Source: Sulfuricella sp. (GTDB lineage: Bacteria > Pseudomonadota > Gammaproteobacteria > Burkholderiales > Sulfuricellaceae). Taken from it: DNA of 64,000 nt. The notes beneath the pieces were generated by a model. That model was not told the origin of the DNA. It did no database searches and was given only the letters and a program-made list of their open reading frames with translations. A program made the translations under genes and the position numbers. Below, in pieces: positions 26,260 to 34,418 of the stretch (position 1 is the stretch's first letter; every line of letters begins with the position of its first letter). Where the stretch lies: NCBI GenBank assembly GCA_041651995.1, contig JBAZID010000001.1:124001-188000 (forward strand), given 5' to 3'.

Positions 26260-26504
26260 GGTCAATTTAATTTTTAAAGTATTAATGGGGAATTTCCAGC
26301 CGGTTCAATTGCGTGCAAGAAGTCGACACAATATAAAGGGGCTGTGTGACAGTTGTATTAACAAAGGGGCTCTGTGTAGCCGTTTTGCAACGGTCACATT
26401 CTGGAACAGGTGGTGCTGGAAGTGCGGACTGATGGCCCGGAAAAATCCGGTGCGCTGACTTTCGAGCGCATAGCGGTCGGCTGGCGCGACGTTGTGCGCC
26501 TCGG

Positions 26505-27833
26505 CTAAAGCAAAGTCGAGTCCACTTGTGTCATTGATTTGGCAGCAAGGCGCAGTTTTTGAGCCTGTACCGCAACAAAGTCACTGATGCGAAGAACCAG
26601 GTCTTGTTCCTCGTCAACATAATCTCCCTCAGCCACCTGCTCAGGCACCGCTTTAAGAGCTGAATCTGCCATGCGGGTCATTTCCCGTGCGAGGAAGGAA
26701 CGCTGAAGTCCCACTCGTTTAGCAAAATCCGCCCATGCGAAGGGGGTTATATCCTCAAGTCTGAATTCGTCTCCGTAACCCATCGCAAGTTCGTGGTCCA
26801 GTTCCGGATATTGCACAACGCTGACCAAGTCATAAAATGGCGCGATTGCCAGCCCGCTTGAGCCGCAAAAGAAGGACACGTTCTTGCCGTGTGCATCCGC
26901 ATTGCCAATCAGATACTGAAATATAGCCCAACGCACAAGTGCTTGGCGTGTCAGTGCTTTTTGTGTCGTGTAGTCGACAATCTTCGAAAACAGGGATTCA
27001 AAACTCACGCCATCCCGAACATGGCGGACATCCTTGCCTGATCCAAAGATTCGCTCATATTTATAGGAAACCGGCAGGTCGAGCGCCTGGCATGCGTCTA
27101 CAAGATGAATCCGCTTCACAGCGTCATTGTTAACTTCGCGGTCGAAGCGCCGGACAACAAGCACCGCGTGCGGCACGCGGACTATGCTGACTTCAGCAGT
27201 CTTCAGCCCTAAGCGCGAGGCAAGCCGCATGCAAAAGTGCTCATTGGCAACGAGCCCATGGAGTCGGCTATCAAGGGGTTCCGGCTTCAATATGTGAGTT
27301 GATGCCAGCGCGCCTTCCACCAGATAAAATCGGTTTTCATGCACGTAAACAGCCAATTTGTCCTGGCAGCCGGCAAGCGACATGCGTACACGCCCATCCC
27401 ACACGGCGAATGGCACCTGTGCACGCGCCTCGATACGCTGCCGCAATTCGTCCGGTTGAATTTCTCGCAGACGGGTCGAGCGCGATTCAGGGAGCACACC
27501 TTCCGGTAAAAATGATAGCGCCCCCGATGTCTCGGCCCCAAGCTGGCGCACAAGGCCAAAAATATTGTTCTTCGATATCTGGTGTGTCGTCGAAACAATT
27601 TCCAGCGCTTTGCCCTCGGGCAAGAGATTTTCAAGAAAACGGCGCACAGTGCCCGAGGATGGTTCCGGGCCTGTCAGCGGGATAGACGGCGACAGTGGAT
27701 AAGCATCCTTGGCAGCACACCACTGCGGCTCATAGGCAAACGAAAAACTTTCTTCGCGTGAGTCGTAGCCAATAATGCCAACACTGCGGTTGGCATCAAA
27801 CACATACAAGTTGTGGCGGTTTGAAGCGGTCAT
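26505..27833 (-). CDS. hipA: HipA-type kinase toxin (first HipBA pair)
   Basis: 442 residues with the HipA N-terminal subdomain 1 (GIIGYDSREESFSFAYEP, RRFLENLLPEG), the P-loop-like GCQDKLAV region where HipA autophosphorylates, and the catalytic IGNADAHGKNVSFF (Asp and Asn of the kinase site). HipA kinases phosphorylate translation targets such as glutamyl-tRNA synthetase and cause dormancy. Its ATG overlaps the hipB stop by 4 nt. All visible active-site residues are intact. Base composition is closer to neutral than in the secretion genes, consistent with transfer. Confidence 0.92.
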   Translation of the reverse strand: MTASNRHNLYVFDANRSVGIIGYDSREESFSFAYEPQWCAAKDAYPLSPSIPLTGPEPSSGTVRRFLENLLPEGKALEIVSTTHQISKNNIFGLVRQLGAETSGALSFLPEGVLPESRSTRLREIQPDELRQRIEARAQVPFAVWDGRVRMSLAGCQDKLAVYVHENRFYLVEGALASTHILKPEPLDSRLHGLVANEHFCMRLASRLGLKTAEVSIVRVPHAVLVVRRFDREVNNDAVKRIHLVDACQALDLPVSYKYERIFGSGKDVRHVRDGVSFESLFSKIVDYTTQKALTRQALVRWAIFQYLIGNADAHGKNVSFFCGSSGLAIAPFYDLVSVVQYPELDHELAMGYGDEFRLEDITPFAWADFAKRVGLQRSFLAREMTRMADSALKAVPEQVAEGDYVDEEQDLVLRISDFVAVQAQKLRLAAKSMTQVDSTLL

Positions 27834-28126
27834 GCGCTAGCCGGTTCCGCCAGTGCAGCTAAAACACGTGGAACTTCAGGCTTGTTGATAACGAGCAAGG
27901 CGAGTCCCAGTGCGTCAAGAACCTTAAATATACGGCCAACCGATACGCCAGCGGCGCCGTTTTCCAGACGGGAAAGCAGGGCAACTGAAACGCCGCAAAG
28001 TGCCGCGGCATCGTCGATTCGCAAACCTGCGGCAAGGCGCTGCGCCCGTATAGCGCGCCCAAGCGCGGTAGTGCCGCCCATTTCCGGACCGTTGATAGTA
28101 ACAGGTACCGCTAGCGAACGAGCCAT
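27830..28126 (-). CDS. hipB: HipB-type XRE antitoxin (first HipBA pair)
   Basis: Start chosen at ATG 28126 (MARSLAVPVTINGPEM), with GGAAAC just upstream; an in-frame ATG at 28156 would add ten residues and overlap the likely operator. The 98-residue protein has an XRE helix-turn-helix (LGRAIRAQRLAAGLRIDDAA, then CGVSVALLSRLENG) and a C-terminal stretch (VLAALAEPASA) expected to bind HipA. It represses its own operon and neutralises HipA. It is paired with hipA by a 4-nt overlap. Confidence 0.9.
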   Translation of the reverse strand: MARSLAVPVTINGPEMGGTTALGRAIRAQRLAAGLRIDDAAALCGVSVALLSRLENGAAGVSVGRIFKVLDALGLALLVINKPEVPRVLAALAEPASA

Positions 28127-28127
28127 A

Positions 28128-28243
28128 GTTTCCACATATGAGTAACAATTAAACATTTACCGGGGAATTTTATATATTTCTCTCTTATGGAAACATACGT
28201 GCAATCCCGGCAAATGTCAAAATTGTTTCTCTTATTGGGAAAT
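28128..28243 (-). promoter_or_regulatory. Three HipB operator-like sites at about 49-bp spacing
   Basis: 19-nt imperfect palindromes on the minus strand: GTTACTCATATGTGGAAAC (28128-28146), GTTTCCATAAGAGAGAAAT (28176-28194) and ATTTCCCAATAAGAGAAAC (28225-28243). They start 48 and 49 bp apart, and the first touches the hipB start region. The arrangement parallels the three sites upstream of the second HipBA pair. Confidence 0.5.
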
Positions 28244-28330
28244 AACCGGTTTGCCCATATAATTTGCAGGTAACTCAACCCTTGGCGCGGCGTTCCGCCA
28301 ACTCCTTACCCGCCCACCCCAACTCAGAAA

Positions 28331-28359
28331 TGAAAATGGGCACCCCGTTAGAGGTGCCC
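28331..28359 (-). terminator. Terminator-like hairpin after tRNA-Arg
   Basis: Minus strand: GGGCACC, 8-nt loop, GGTGCCC, then ATTTTCATTT. It starts 15 nt beyond the CCA end of tRNA-Arg. Confidence 0.7.
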
Positions 28360-28374
28360 AGATTCGTCATGGGT

Positions 28375-28451
28375 TGGCGCGCCCGACAGGAGTCGAACCT
28401 GTGACCCTTGGCTTCGGAAACCAATACTCTATCCATCTGAGCTACGGGCGC
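28375..28451 (-). tRNA. tRNA-Arg (anticodon CCG)
   Basis: 77-nt cloverleaf read on the minus strand. Acceptor GCGCCCG/CGGGCGC, D-arm TAGCTCAGATGGATAGAG, anticodon arm TTGGT-TTCCGAA-ACCAA (CCG), T-arm CAGGTTCGACTCCTG, discriminator G and encoded CCA (28375-28377). Confidence 0.97.
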
Positions 28452-28520
28452 GTGATTTGAGCGCTGGATTATACCCGACTTGACAAATCCGGTGCAAAAA
28501 GTAAAATGCCGCTCTCTTTA

Positions 28521-28597
28521 GGTGATATAGCTCAGTTGGTTAGAGCACAGCACTCATAATGCTGGGGTCGGTGGTTCAAGTCCACCTATCACCACCA
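28521..28597 (+). tRNA. tRNA-Met (elongator-type, anticodon CAT)
   Basis: 77-nt cloverleaf. Acceptor GGTGATA/TATCACC, D-arm TAGCTCAGTTGGTTAGAG, anticodon arm CAGCA-CTCATAA-TGCTG, T-arm GGTGGTTCAAGTCCACC, encoded CCA. The body resembles elongator tRNA-Met; a CAU-decoding tRNA-Ile2 cannot be fully excluded by eye. Confidence 0.93.
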
Positions 28598-28601
28598 ATT
28601 T

Positions 28602-28634
28602 AAAAAGCCCAACCCTTATCGGTTGGGCTTTTTT
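28602..28634 (+). terminator. Rho-independent terminator after tRNA-Met
   Basis: AAAAAGCCCAACC-CTTATC-GGTTGGGCTTTTTT, starting 5 nt after the tRNA CCA. Confidence 0.93.
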
Positions 28635-28847
28635 CTGCCCGCCGCGCCAGCACTGGCGGGGCTTTCGGCGGGGTCTGGTGTTTCGCCATCAACCTGGCAG
28701 TGCGTTATTCCGCCCACCGGCCCTCCGACGCCCCTCTTTTCTCCATTTGACCTGTGGCTGGTCGATGCTCGCCCCCTCGATTTCACGCGGGTTTCGGGCC
28801 GGTGGTTGTGCAGCAACTGCACTGGCCAGAAACCTTGCAAACCCGTT

Positions 28848-29267
28848 CTACGCGTCCAGTCCATCGAACAATGCGTGCTGCTCATCCCAATCCGACGGCG
28901 GCAAATTGTTCTTCAACCAGAGCAAGCTCAAGGTCATCTGCTGATGGCCGTCGAGGATGCTGCGCACCAGCGTCGGCGAGAGCAGCGTAAGCCGCAGCAA
29001 TTCATTCACGGTCGTCTGATGCAGTCCCTCGCGCCGGGCAATGTCCGATCCGCTACTGACGATGCCCTCGTCGATCAGTCGCTGCCAGTGAAACGCCTTG
29101 GACAGCGCCGTCAGGATCGGTGCGTCGTGCTCCGGCATTTTGTCTCCGGCCGCCGCCGGAATCACTACCTTGCGTCCACCGTGCCGCTTGATGCGCACCG
29201 GGATGAAGGTCGTCAATTTCGCGCCCTGCCGATTGACGGCCGCACCCGTCTGGATGATCCGTGTCAT
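28848..29267 (-). CDS. Small HTH-containing protein of mobile-element type
   Basis: 139 residues. The N-terminus KLTTFIPVRIKRHGGRKVVI and the central helix-turn-helix (SDIARREGLHQTTVNELLRL, then LLSPTLVRSILDG) resemble the small proteins that accompany DUF2924 and serine-recombinase genes in proteobacterial mobile elements. No recombinase is present here, so this may be the relic of such an element next to tRNA-Met. The start overlaps the stop of the upstream small gene (ATGA), so the two form a pair. Function unknown; DNA binding is inferred from the HTH. Confidence 0.65.
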   Translation of the reverse strand: MTRIIQTGAAVNRQGAKLTTFIPVRIKRHGGRKVVIPAAAGDKMPEHDAPILTALSKAFHWQRLIDEGIVSSGSDIARREGLHQTTVNELLRLTLLSPTLVRSILDGHQQMTLSLLWLKNNLPPSDWDEQHALFDGLDA

Positions 29268-29461
29268 GCCACCACCTCCACTCCATTCTCCTGCTGCTGT
29301 TCAAGTTCCAGTAATTCACCGCCAATCGTGCCCGGACGCATCTCGCCGGCCAGGGTGTGCCAGCCGGTGTCCCGCCAGGTGCCCTTGCGCGCAGGCGGCT
29401 TGATCTTCCATTCCCACGTCACATGAAAGACGTTTTCCGCCGGATGTGTGTGGCGCGCCAC
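29264..29461 (-). CDS. Small hypothetical protein, partner of the HTH gene
   Basis: 65 residues from a GTG at 29461 (ARHTHPAENVFHVTWEWKIK). I do not recognise the family. Support comes from the 4-nt ATGA overlap with the HTH gene and from the operator-like inverted repeat that starts directly upstream. It could also be the remnant of a longer gene. Confidence 0.5.
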   Translation of the reverse strand: MARHTHPAENVFHVTWEWKIKPPARKGTWRDTGWHTLAGEMRPGTIGGELLELEQQQENGVEVVA

Positions 29462-29470
29462 TAAAGGGGT

Positions 29471-29539
29471 TTTATTTGTCGCGAAAAGGTATTGCGTGCC
29501 AAATAAAATGGCGCGATACTCTGTCGCGCGACAAATAAA
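29471..29539. promoter_or_regulatory. Inverted-repeat operator in divergent promoter region
   Basis: 13-bp perfect inverted arms TTTATTTGTCGCG (29471-29483) and CGCGACAAATAAA (29527-29539) flank a 43-bp centre containing CCAAATAAAATGGCGCG. It lies between the minus-strand small gene (GTG 29461) and the Fic gene (ATG 29549). The right arm ends just before the Fic Shine-Dalgarno (AAAGGGG), so binding there would block both genes. Confidence 0.65.
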
Positions 29540-29548
29540 GGGGTGGCC

Positions 29549-30943
29549 ATGCCAAAAGTGATTCGATCAGAGGAGTTTGACCAGATAGCCGAGGCTGTCG
29601 GTCGATTTCCTGATGGAGCCGATCTTGATGAGATATTGGTAGTCATTGGCGACGGATTGTCACGACGAACGCTTCAGCGCCGCCTTGCTGATTTGATCGC
29701 CGAGGGACGTGTCATCGGCGGCAGAAAGCAGAAGTCATTCAAGTATCGGCTTGCGCCCATCACGGGCACATTGAAGGCCACAGAAGAAAGTGATCGCATG
29801 GAGGCACGAGGCGAGGTCTATGTCTCGACCTCTCCCGAGGGAGAGGAAATCAAGGCCTACGTGCGCCAGCCGATCCAAGGGCGCCATCCTGTTAGCTACA
29901 ACATCGCATTCCTAGAAGCCTACCGGCCAAACGCCACTTGGTACTTGCCCGAAAAATTGCGCGAGCAGCTGCATACCCTGGGGCGATCTCTGGCAGATCA
30001 TGCACCGGCCGGCACTTTCGCCCGCGACATTCTCAACCGCCTGCTGATCGATCTGTCGTGGGCCTCGTCGCGCCTGGAGGGCAATACCTACAACCGGCTC
30101 GACACGGAACGATTGATTCAATTCGGAGAAGTCGCCGAAGGCAAGGATGCAATCGAAACCCAGATGATTCTGAACCACAAGATGGCTATCGAGTATCTGG
30201 TTCATGACGCTGATCGTGTGGCCGTGAATGCCGAAACCATCATTGCCGTTCACGCGTTCCTGTCCGATGGCCTACTTGCCGACCCGATGGCGTGCGGCAA
30301 GCTACGTAACCGTGCAGTTGAAATTGGTGGCAGCGTCTACCTACCAATAGCGCTACCGCAGCGCATCGAAGAATTGTTTGGGATTGTGCTCGGCATGGCT
30401 GCCGAAATTGAAGACCTCTTCGAGCAGGCGTTCTTCCTGATGGTCCATCTGCCCTATCTCCAGCCCTTCGAGGATGTAAACAAGCGCGTATCTCGCTTGG
30501 CAGCCAACATTCCGCTTATCAAGGGCAACCTGAGTCCACTATCGTTTATTGATGTGCCGGAGCGGGCCTATGTCGACGCCTTGCTGGGCGTATATGAACT
30601 GAACCGCATCGAGTTGCTACGTGACGTGTTCGTTTGGGCCTACGAACGCTCTTGCCAGCAGTATGTGGCGGTCAAAACTCAACTTGTGCCGCCCGATACC
30701 TTCAGGCTGCGTTACCGGGCCGCGCTGGCTGAAGCGGTGTGTACCATCGTCCGGGGTGGCCTGCCAGCAACGATAGAAGCGGTCCGTCAGTCGATGCCCG
30801 CATCGGTCGTGCCCGACGATCAGGCAGGCTTTGCCAAACTCGTCCTGGATGAGTTCAAGACCATGCACGCCGGAAACGCCGTCCGTTTCGGACTCAGGCC
30901 ACTGGAGCTCGAAGAGTGGATTGCCAAAGGGACAGGTGACTGA
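29549..30943 (+). CDS. Fic-domain protein with degenerate active-site motif
   Basis: 464 residues from ATG 29549, eight bases after AAAGGGG. An N-terminal winged-helix region (about 1-70: RRTLQRRLADLIAEGRVIGG) is followed by a Fic core. The inhibitory helix motif SSRLEGN (about 173-179) is intact. The active-site loop reads QPFEDVNKRVSR (about 305-316), so the catalytic His of HPFx(D/E)GN(K/G)R is Gln and the following Gly is Val. It may therefore lack AMPylation activity, or act as a regulator or with a different chemistry. It is followed after 27 nt by the FRG-domain gene and has an inverted-repeat operator upstream, so it looks like the regulator of a two-gene module. Confidence 0.85.
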   Translation: MPKVIRSEEFDQIAEAVGRFPDGADLDEILVVIGDGLSRRTLQRRLADLIAEGRVIGGRKQKSFKYRLAPITGTLKATEESDRMEARGEVYVSTSPEGEEIKAYVRQPIQGRHPVSYNIAFLEAYRPNATWYLPEKLREQLHTLGRSLADHAPAGTFARDILNRLLIDLSWASSRLEGNTYNRLDTERLIQFGEVAEGKDAIETQMILNHKMAIEYLVHDADRVAVNAETIIAVHAFLSDGLLADPMACGKLRNRAVEIGGSVYLPIALPQRIEELFGIVLGMAAEIEDLFEQAFFLMVHLPYLQPFEDVNKRVSRLAANIPLIKGNLSPLSFIDVPERAYVDALLGVYELNRIELLRDVFVWAYERSCQQYVAVKTQLVPPDTFRLRYRAALAEAVCTIVRGGLPATIEAVRQSMPASVVPDDQAGFAKLVLDEFKTMHAGNAVRFGLRPLELEEWIAKGTGD

Positions 30944-30970
30944 GGTCAGACATTCTGACTATGGGAGCGA

Positions 30971-32047
30971 ATGACGATGAGAAGCAGGCCTACAGAGGCG
31001 TCGCGAGAAATCTTGGTGCATTGGCTAAATCGCTTCGACATTCTTGCGCACGAGCATCACCGAGCGATGGGCAAGAGTGCTGCTGATATCCATGATGCGA
31101 TTGGGAAGGCAATCTCAGCGCTATGGTCAACGCCACTGGACTCACTCCCCGAACGCGTGCCGGAAACCGCCGATGGCACCCGCGATTTTCACGTGGGCGA
31201 TGGCTGGCTTCCAATAGTCGAAGAAGAGCTTTTTCGCTTCAACCAGTACGGGGCAGGCTACATCGCCTCATGCGCTGAAGCACTGATGAAGTGTCACGGC
31301 ATCAAGCGTGCACTTGATCAGTTCGGAAATACGATGTTCTTTCGGGGAGAGCATCGATTTGGATGGGCATTACTTCCACGAGTTGCACGGAACCATAATC
31401 CAACAATCGAGGACTGCTCAAGGGTTACGCTATAGGAGCTCACTGCGATTCGACGCTTCCAGCAAGACGTGCTTGGCGATACAGGCAAGAGGAAAGCAAT
31501 CTTCGGCGACGGTCCCACCTTGGATACGGAGGATGCGGGCTGGTGGCACCTGATGCAACACTACGACGATGTTGATGCCACGCGGATGATTGATGTCACA
31601 ACGTCAATATTCTGCGCCCTGTATTTTGCATGTGCTGATTGGGATGGCTCAGTTGACGAATCAGTCGACGGGAAGCTCTATATGTTCCCCTATCAACCCG
31701 GTCGCGGAGATACGCCGAACCCCGAACGATTTCGAGGAACAGGCCCTATCATCAGCGGCGAGGACGAGACGCAACTGACGCTGGAGGAATATTTCACAGT
31801 TGAAGACAGCCTCGAGTACCCCCGCTTCCGTACAGCGATCTACCGCAATGATCGGGTGCTTGCACAGGACGGCTATTTCGTCTGGCAGCCTATGTTTACT
31901 TCGCCGCTGCATACCTACCAGATATTTCCATTCCGAATATACAGGGGTGCAAAACGAGAGATCGTTGCCGAGTTGGCGTCGATCGGTTACACCCGAGAGC
32001 GTATTCTCGGGGAAGAGGACTGGTTGCTACGTGACCGGGCCGGGTAG
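30971..32047 (+). pseudogene. FRG-domain protein interrupted by one in-frame amber codon
   Basis: A single 359-codon frame runs from ATG 30971 to the stop at 32045-32047, broken only by TAG at 31433-31435. The first part contains MFFRGEHRFGWALLPRVARN, the FRG signature. After the TAG the same frame continues ELTAIRRFQQDVLGDTGKRK and then WWHLMQHYDDVDATRMIDVT, the second conserved FRG block. One base change (for example CAG or GAG to TAG) would explain it. FRG proteins occur in phage-defence and toxin contexts. The gene is either freshly inactivated, rescued by suppression, or carries a sequencing error. It pairs with the upstream Fic gene. Confidence 0.85.
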
Positions 32048-32122
32048 CCGCAGTTACCCGCAGACGTGCTCATTGACCCCAATAGCGCGTAGTTCGGTAG
32101 TAAACTACGCACCACCAGAATC

Positions 32123-32152
32123 AAAAGGCCCGCACACTGCTGCGGGCCTTTT
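32123..32152 (+). terminator. Rho-independent terminator at end of accessory block
   Basis: AAAAGGCCCGCA-CACTGC-TGCGGGCCTTTT. Preceded by a GCGTAGTT/AACTACGC inverted repeat (32087-32110) and CACCACCAGAATC, an arrangement like the end of tRNA-Met plus terminator at 28590-28634. Confidence 0.85.
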
Positions 32153-32205
32153 GCTTTCCGGGGATATGAGCGATCGCTTGCCTGTCCGGGCGGGGGTTTT
32201 CAGGC

Positions 32206-34347
32206 CTATTTGGGATTGAAGGTAAAAGTCAGCCACACCATGGGAGAGGTGCGGTTGACCGGATCGCTGCCATGCAGGTACTGCTCCGAGCGGTCGGCGA
32301 TTTCCTGGTGCCGCCCTCCGAGGTTGGTGCCAGCCAGTGCAATTTCCAGCGGGGTGCCGCCAAATTTTGAAATATGCGCAAGGCGCGCATCCAGCGTGGT
32401 GTAAGGGCGGGACACGTACTGGCTGTTCGCCACAAAGCCGGTGCCGCCGGCCATCGGGCCCATGCGCAGCAGGGTGAGGGTGCTCGACCACCTGCGGCCC
32501 CAGTCCTGCAGCCAGCTCAGACTGGCGCTGTAGGGGGCGGTCAATTTGGTGAAGGAAGCATCGTTACTGGAGCGATCGATCAGGGTATGACTGAACAGCA
32601 GCTTGGTGCCCGGCAGGGGCCGGCTGTCGAGTTGATATTCCAGCCCGCGCAGGGTGACCGGCGTAGCCAGGTTTTCATAGCGGGCGGAAGGCAGGGTCGA
32701 GGACAGCGATGGCACGCTGTAGCCGGGCTGCGCTACACGGGTAATGTAATTCTCGATCCGTTCATTGAAAAGGCGCGCATCAAGGCGCGTGTTCCAGGTC
32801 TGGAACTGGCTCAGATAGCCTATCTCCAGACTATCGATATGGGATGGTTGCAGATCGGGATTAGGCAGGTAGGGATGGACCAGCAGGACACCCTGATGCA
32901 TTGCACGGACATCGCCATAACGTTCGAACAGGGTGGGTGGACGCCAGGCATGGGCGTAGCCGAAGCGTAAGGTATCCCGGGGCGTGACTTTCCAATTGGT
33001 AAACAGGCGTGGCGAGATATTCGGCGCGTCGCTGTCGATTTTTTCCGCCAGGGCACTGGCATTGAGGCTCCAATCCGGGCTGAAGCGCCACTCGGCCTGG
33101 CCGAACAGGCGCGCAAGACTGGAGCTCTGATTGGCATTTCCATAATAGAGAAAGGAGGATTCCACCTGATCATGGCGCGCTTCCACGCCCCATAAGGTCC
33201 GCAGGGTGTCGGACAAGGTCAGGCGATGCTGTAGCTCCAGGTTGTCGCGCACGCTGCTGCGGTTGCGATCAAGGGGCACGACACTGACGCCATAAGCCGG
33301 TGCCGAGGCGGCCCATTCCTCGCGAGTCCGGTCCTGGTTGCGGTAGTAGTGCAGCAGCCACTCCTCGCCGGGTGTTGGCGCGTGCTGCCATTGCAGGTGC
33401 AAGGTGGCGTTAAGGGTGTCCGAGCTGCGTTCGCCATTATTATTGAAAGTCGAATCGGGGTAGCCCAGTTCGCGGCTGCCGCTGCTGGCCGCCAGGCGAA
33501 ACATGATTTCATCGTGATTGCTGATGCGCCTGTCGGCACGCAGGGAGGCCAGGGTAACGCGTTTCCCGTCATGCAGTCCTTCAAAGCCTTCATCCTGCTT
33601 GTGCGTGGCATTCAGGCGCAAGCTGCCTGATTCCGAGCTATCGCCCAGCTCCAGGCCCGCGTCCCTGATGGCTGACGATCCCGCGCCAGCGGTCGCTTTC
33701 GTGCCCGGCGCATCCGCACTGTGGCGCGTGATGATATTGATCACGCCGAGAAAAGCGTTGGCACCATAGGCTACCGAATTGGTGCCGCGCACCACCTCGA
33801 TGCGGTCGATTTCGTCGATAGTCACCGGCAGACTGGTCCAGTCCACGCCATCGAAATTACCGGGAGAATAGACAGAGCGGCCATCCACCAGCACCTGAAT
33901 CCATGCCGGGAAATCATTGCCCATGCCATGGTAGGTCACCCAGTGCGAGCCTCCCCGTTCCTGGCCAACCTGCATGCCCGGCACCAGCCTTAACAGTCTC
34001 GGGATGTCCCGGTAACCCGTTGCCTGGATCAGTTGCCGGTCAATCACCGTCACTGCGGCCGGCGCTTGGTCGATAGGCTGGGGCAGGCGCGAGGGCGTCA
34101 GAACAATAGGCAGTGCCGTGAGAAACTCCTGCTCGCTGGTTGCCCCGGCAGCCTGGGCCAGGCCGGCAGAAAGCACAACCAACAGGAGTTGCAACAAGTC
34201 CCGGAGAAAACACAGGAATCCGGGCACAGGCAAACTGACTGGAGAATGCGACAGATGGGGGGTTTTACCCCGGGTTGTATCGAAATTTTGATTGAAGCTG
34301 GAAAATGCCTGCACGCAATGGAATCCAAAAAAACTGACGGGCATCAT
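32206..34347 (-). CDS. TonB-dependent outer-membrane receptor
   Basis: 713 residues from ATG 34347; the true start may be up to about 40 codons downstream, because a signal-like segment (FLCFLRDLLQLLLVVLSAGL, cleavage near AQA) begins only at about residue 45. A TonB-box-like stretch is followed by a plug domain (APAAVTVIDRQLIQATGYRD to GTNSVAYGANAFLGVINIIT) and a 22-strand-type barrel ending MVWLTFTFNPK. The HAWRPPTLFERYGD stretch is typical of siderophore/vitamin B12-type receptors. The substrate is unknown. It sits next to a two-component system that could control it. Confidence 0.92.
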   Translation of the reverse strand: MMPVSFFGFHCVQAFSSFNQNFDTTRGKTPHLSHSPVSLPVPGFLCFLRDLLQLLLVVLSAGLAQAAGATSEQEFLTALPIVLTPSRLPQPIDQAPAAVTVIDRQLIQATGYRDIPRLLRLVPGMQVGQERGGSHWVTYHGMGNDFPAWIQVLVDGRSVYSPGNFDGVDWTSLPVTIDEIDRIEVVRGTNSVAYGANAFLGVINIITRHSADAPGTKATAGAGSSAIRDAGLELGDSSESGSLRLNATHKQDEGFEGLHDGKRVTLASLRADRRISNHDEIMFRLAASSGSRELGYPDSTFNNNGERSSDTLNATLHLQWQHAPTPGEEWLLHYYRNQDRTREEWAASAPAYGVSVVPLDRNRSSVRDNLELQHRLTLSDTLRTLWGVEARHDQVESSFLYYGNANQSSSLARLFGQAEWRFSPDWSLNASALAEKIDSDAPNISPRLFTNWKVTPRDTLRFGYAHAWRPPTLFERYGDVRAMHQGVLLVHPYLPNPDLQPSHIDSLEIGYLSQFQTWNTRLDARLFNERIENYITRVAQPGYSVPSLSSTLPSARYENLATPVTLRGLEYQLDSRPLPGTKLLFSHTLIDRSSNDASFTKLTAPYSASLSWLQDWGRRWSSTLTLLRMGPMAGGTGFVANSQYVSRPYTTLDARLAHISKFGGTPLEIALAGTNLGGRHQEIADRSEQYLHGSDPVNRTSPMVWLTFTFNPK

Positions 34348-34418
34348 TATCCAGGTGAATGATGCCAGAGCATTCTACAGCGCCGGCCAGAAAGCGCAAA
34401 TCGTCTTTGACGGGGGGA

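Noticed and set aside
26380..26508. Open frame on the plus strand reading ILEQVVLEVRTDGPEKSGAL and ending at TAA 26506, possibly a gene tail
   Set aside because: No start codon, only about 42 codons, and no family recognised; it overlaps the hipA stop. Possibly a relic coding end, but support is too thin.
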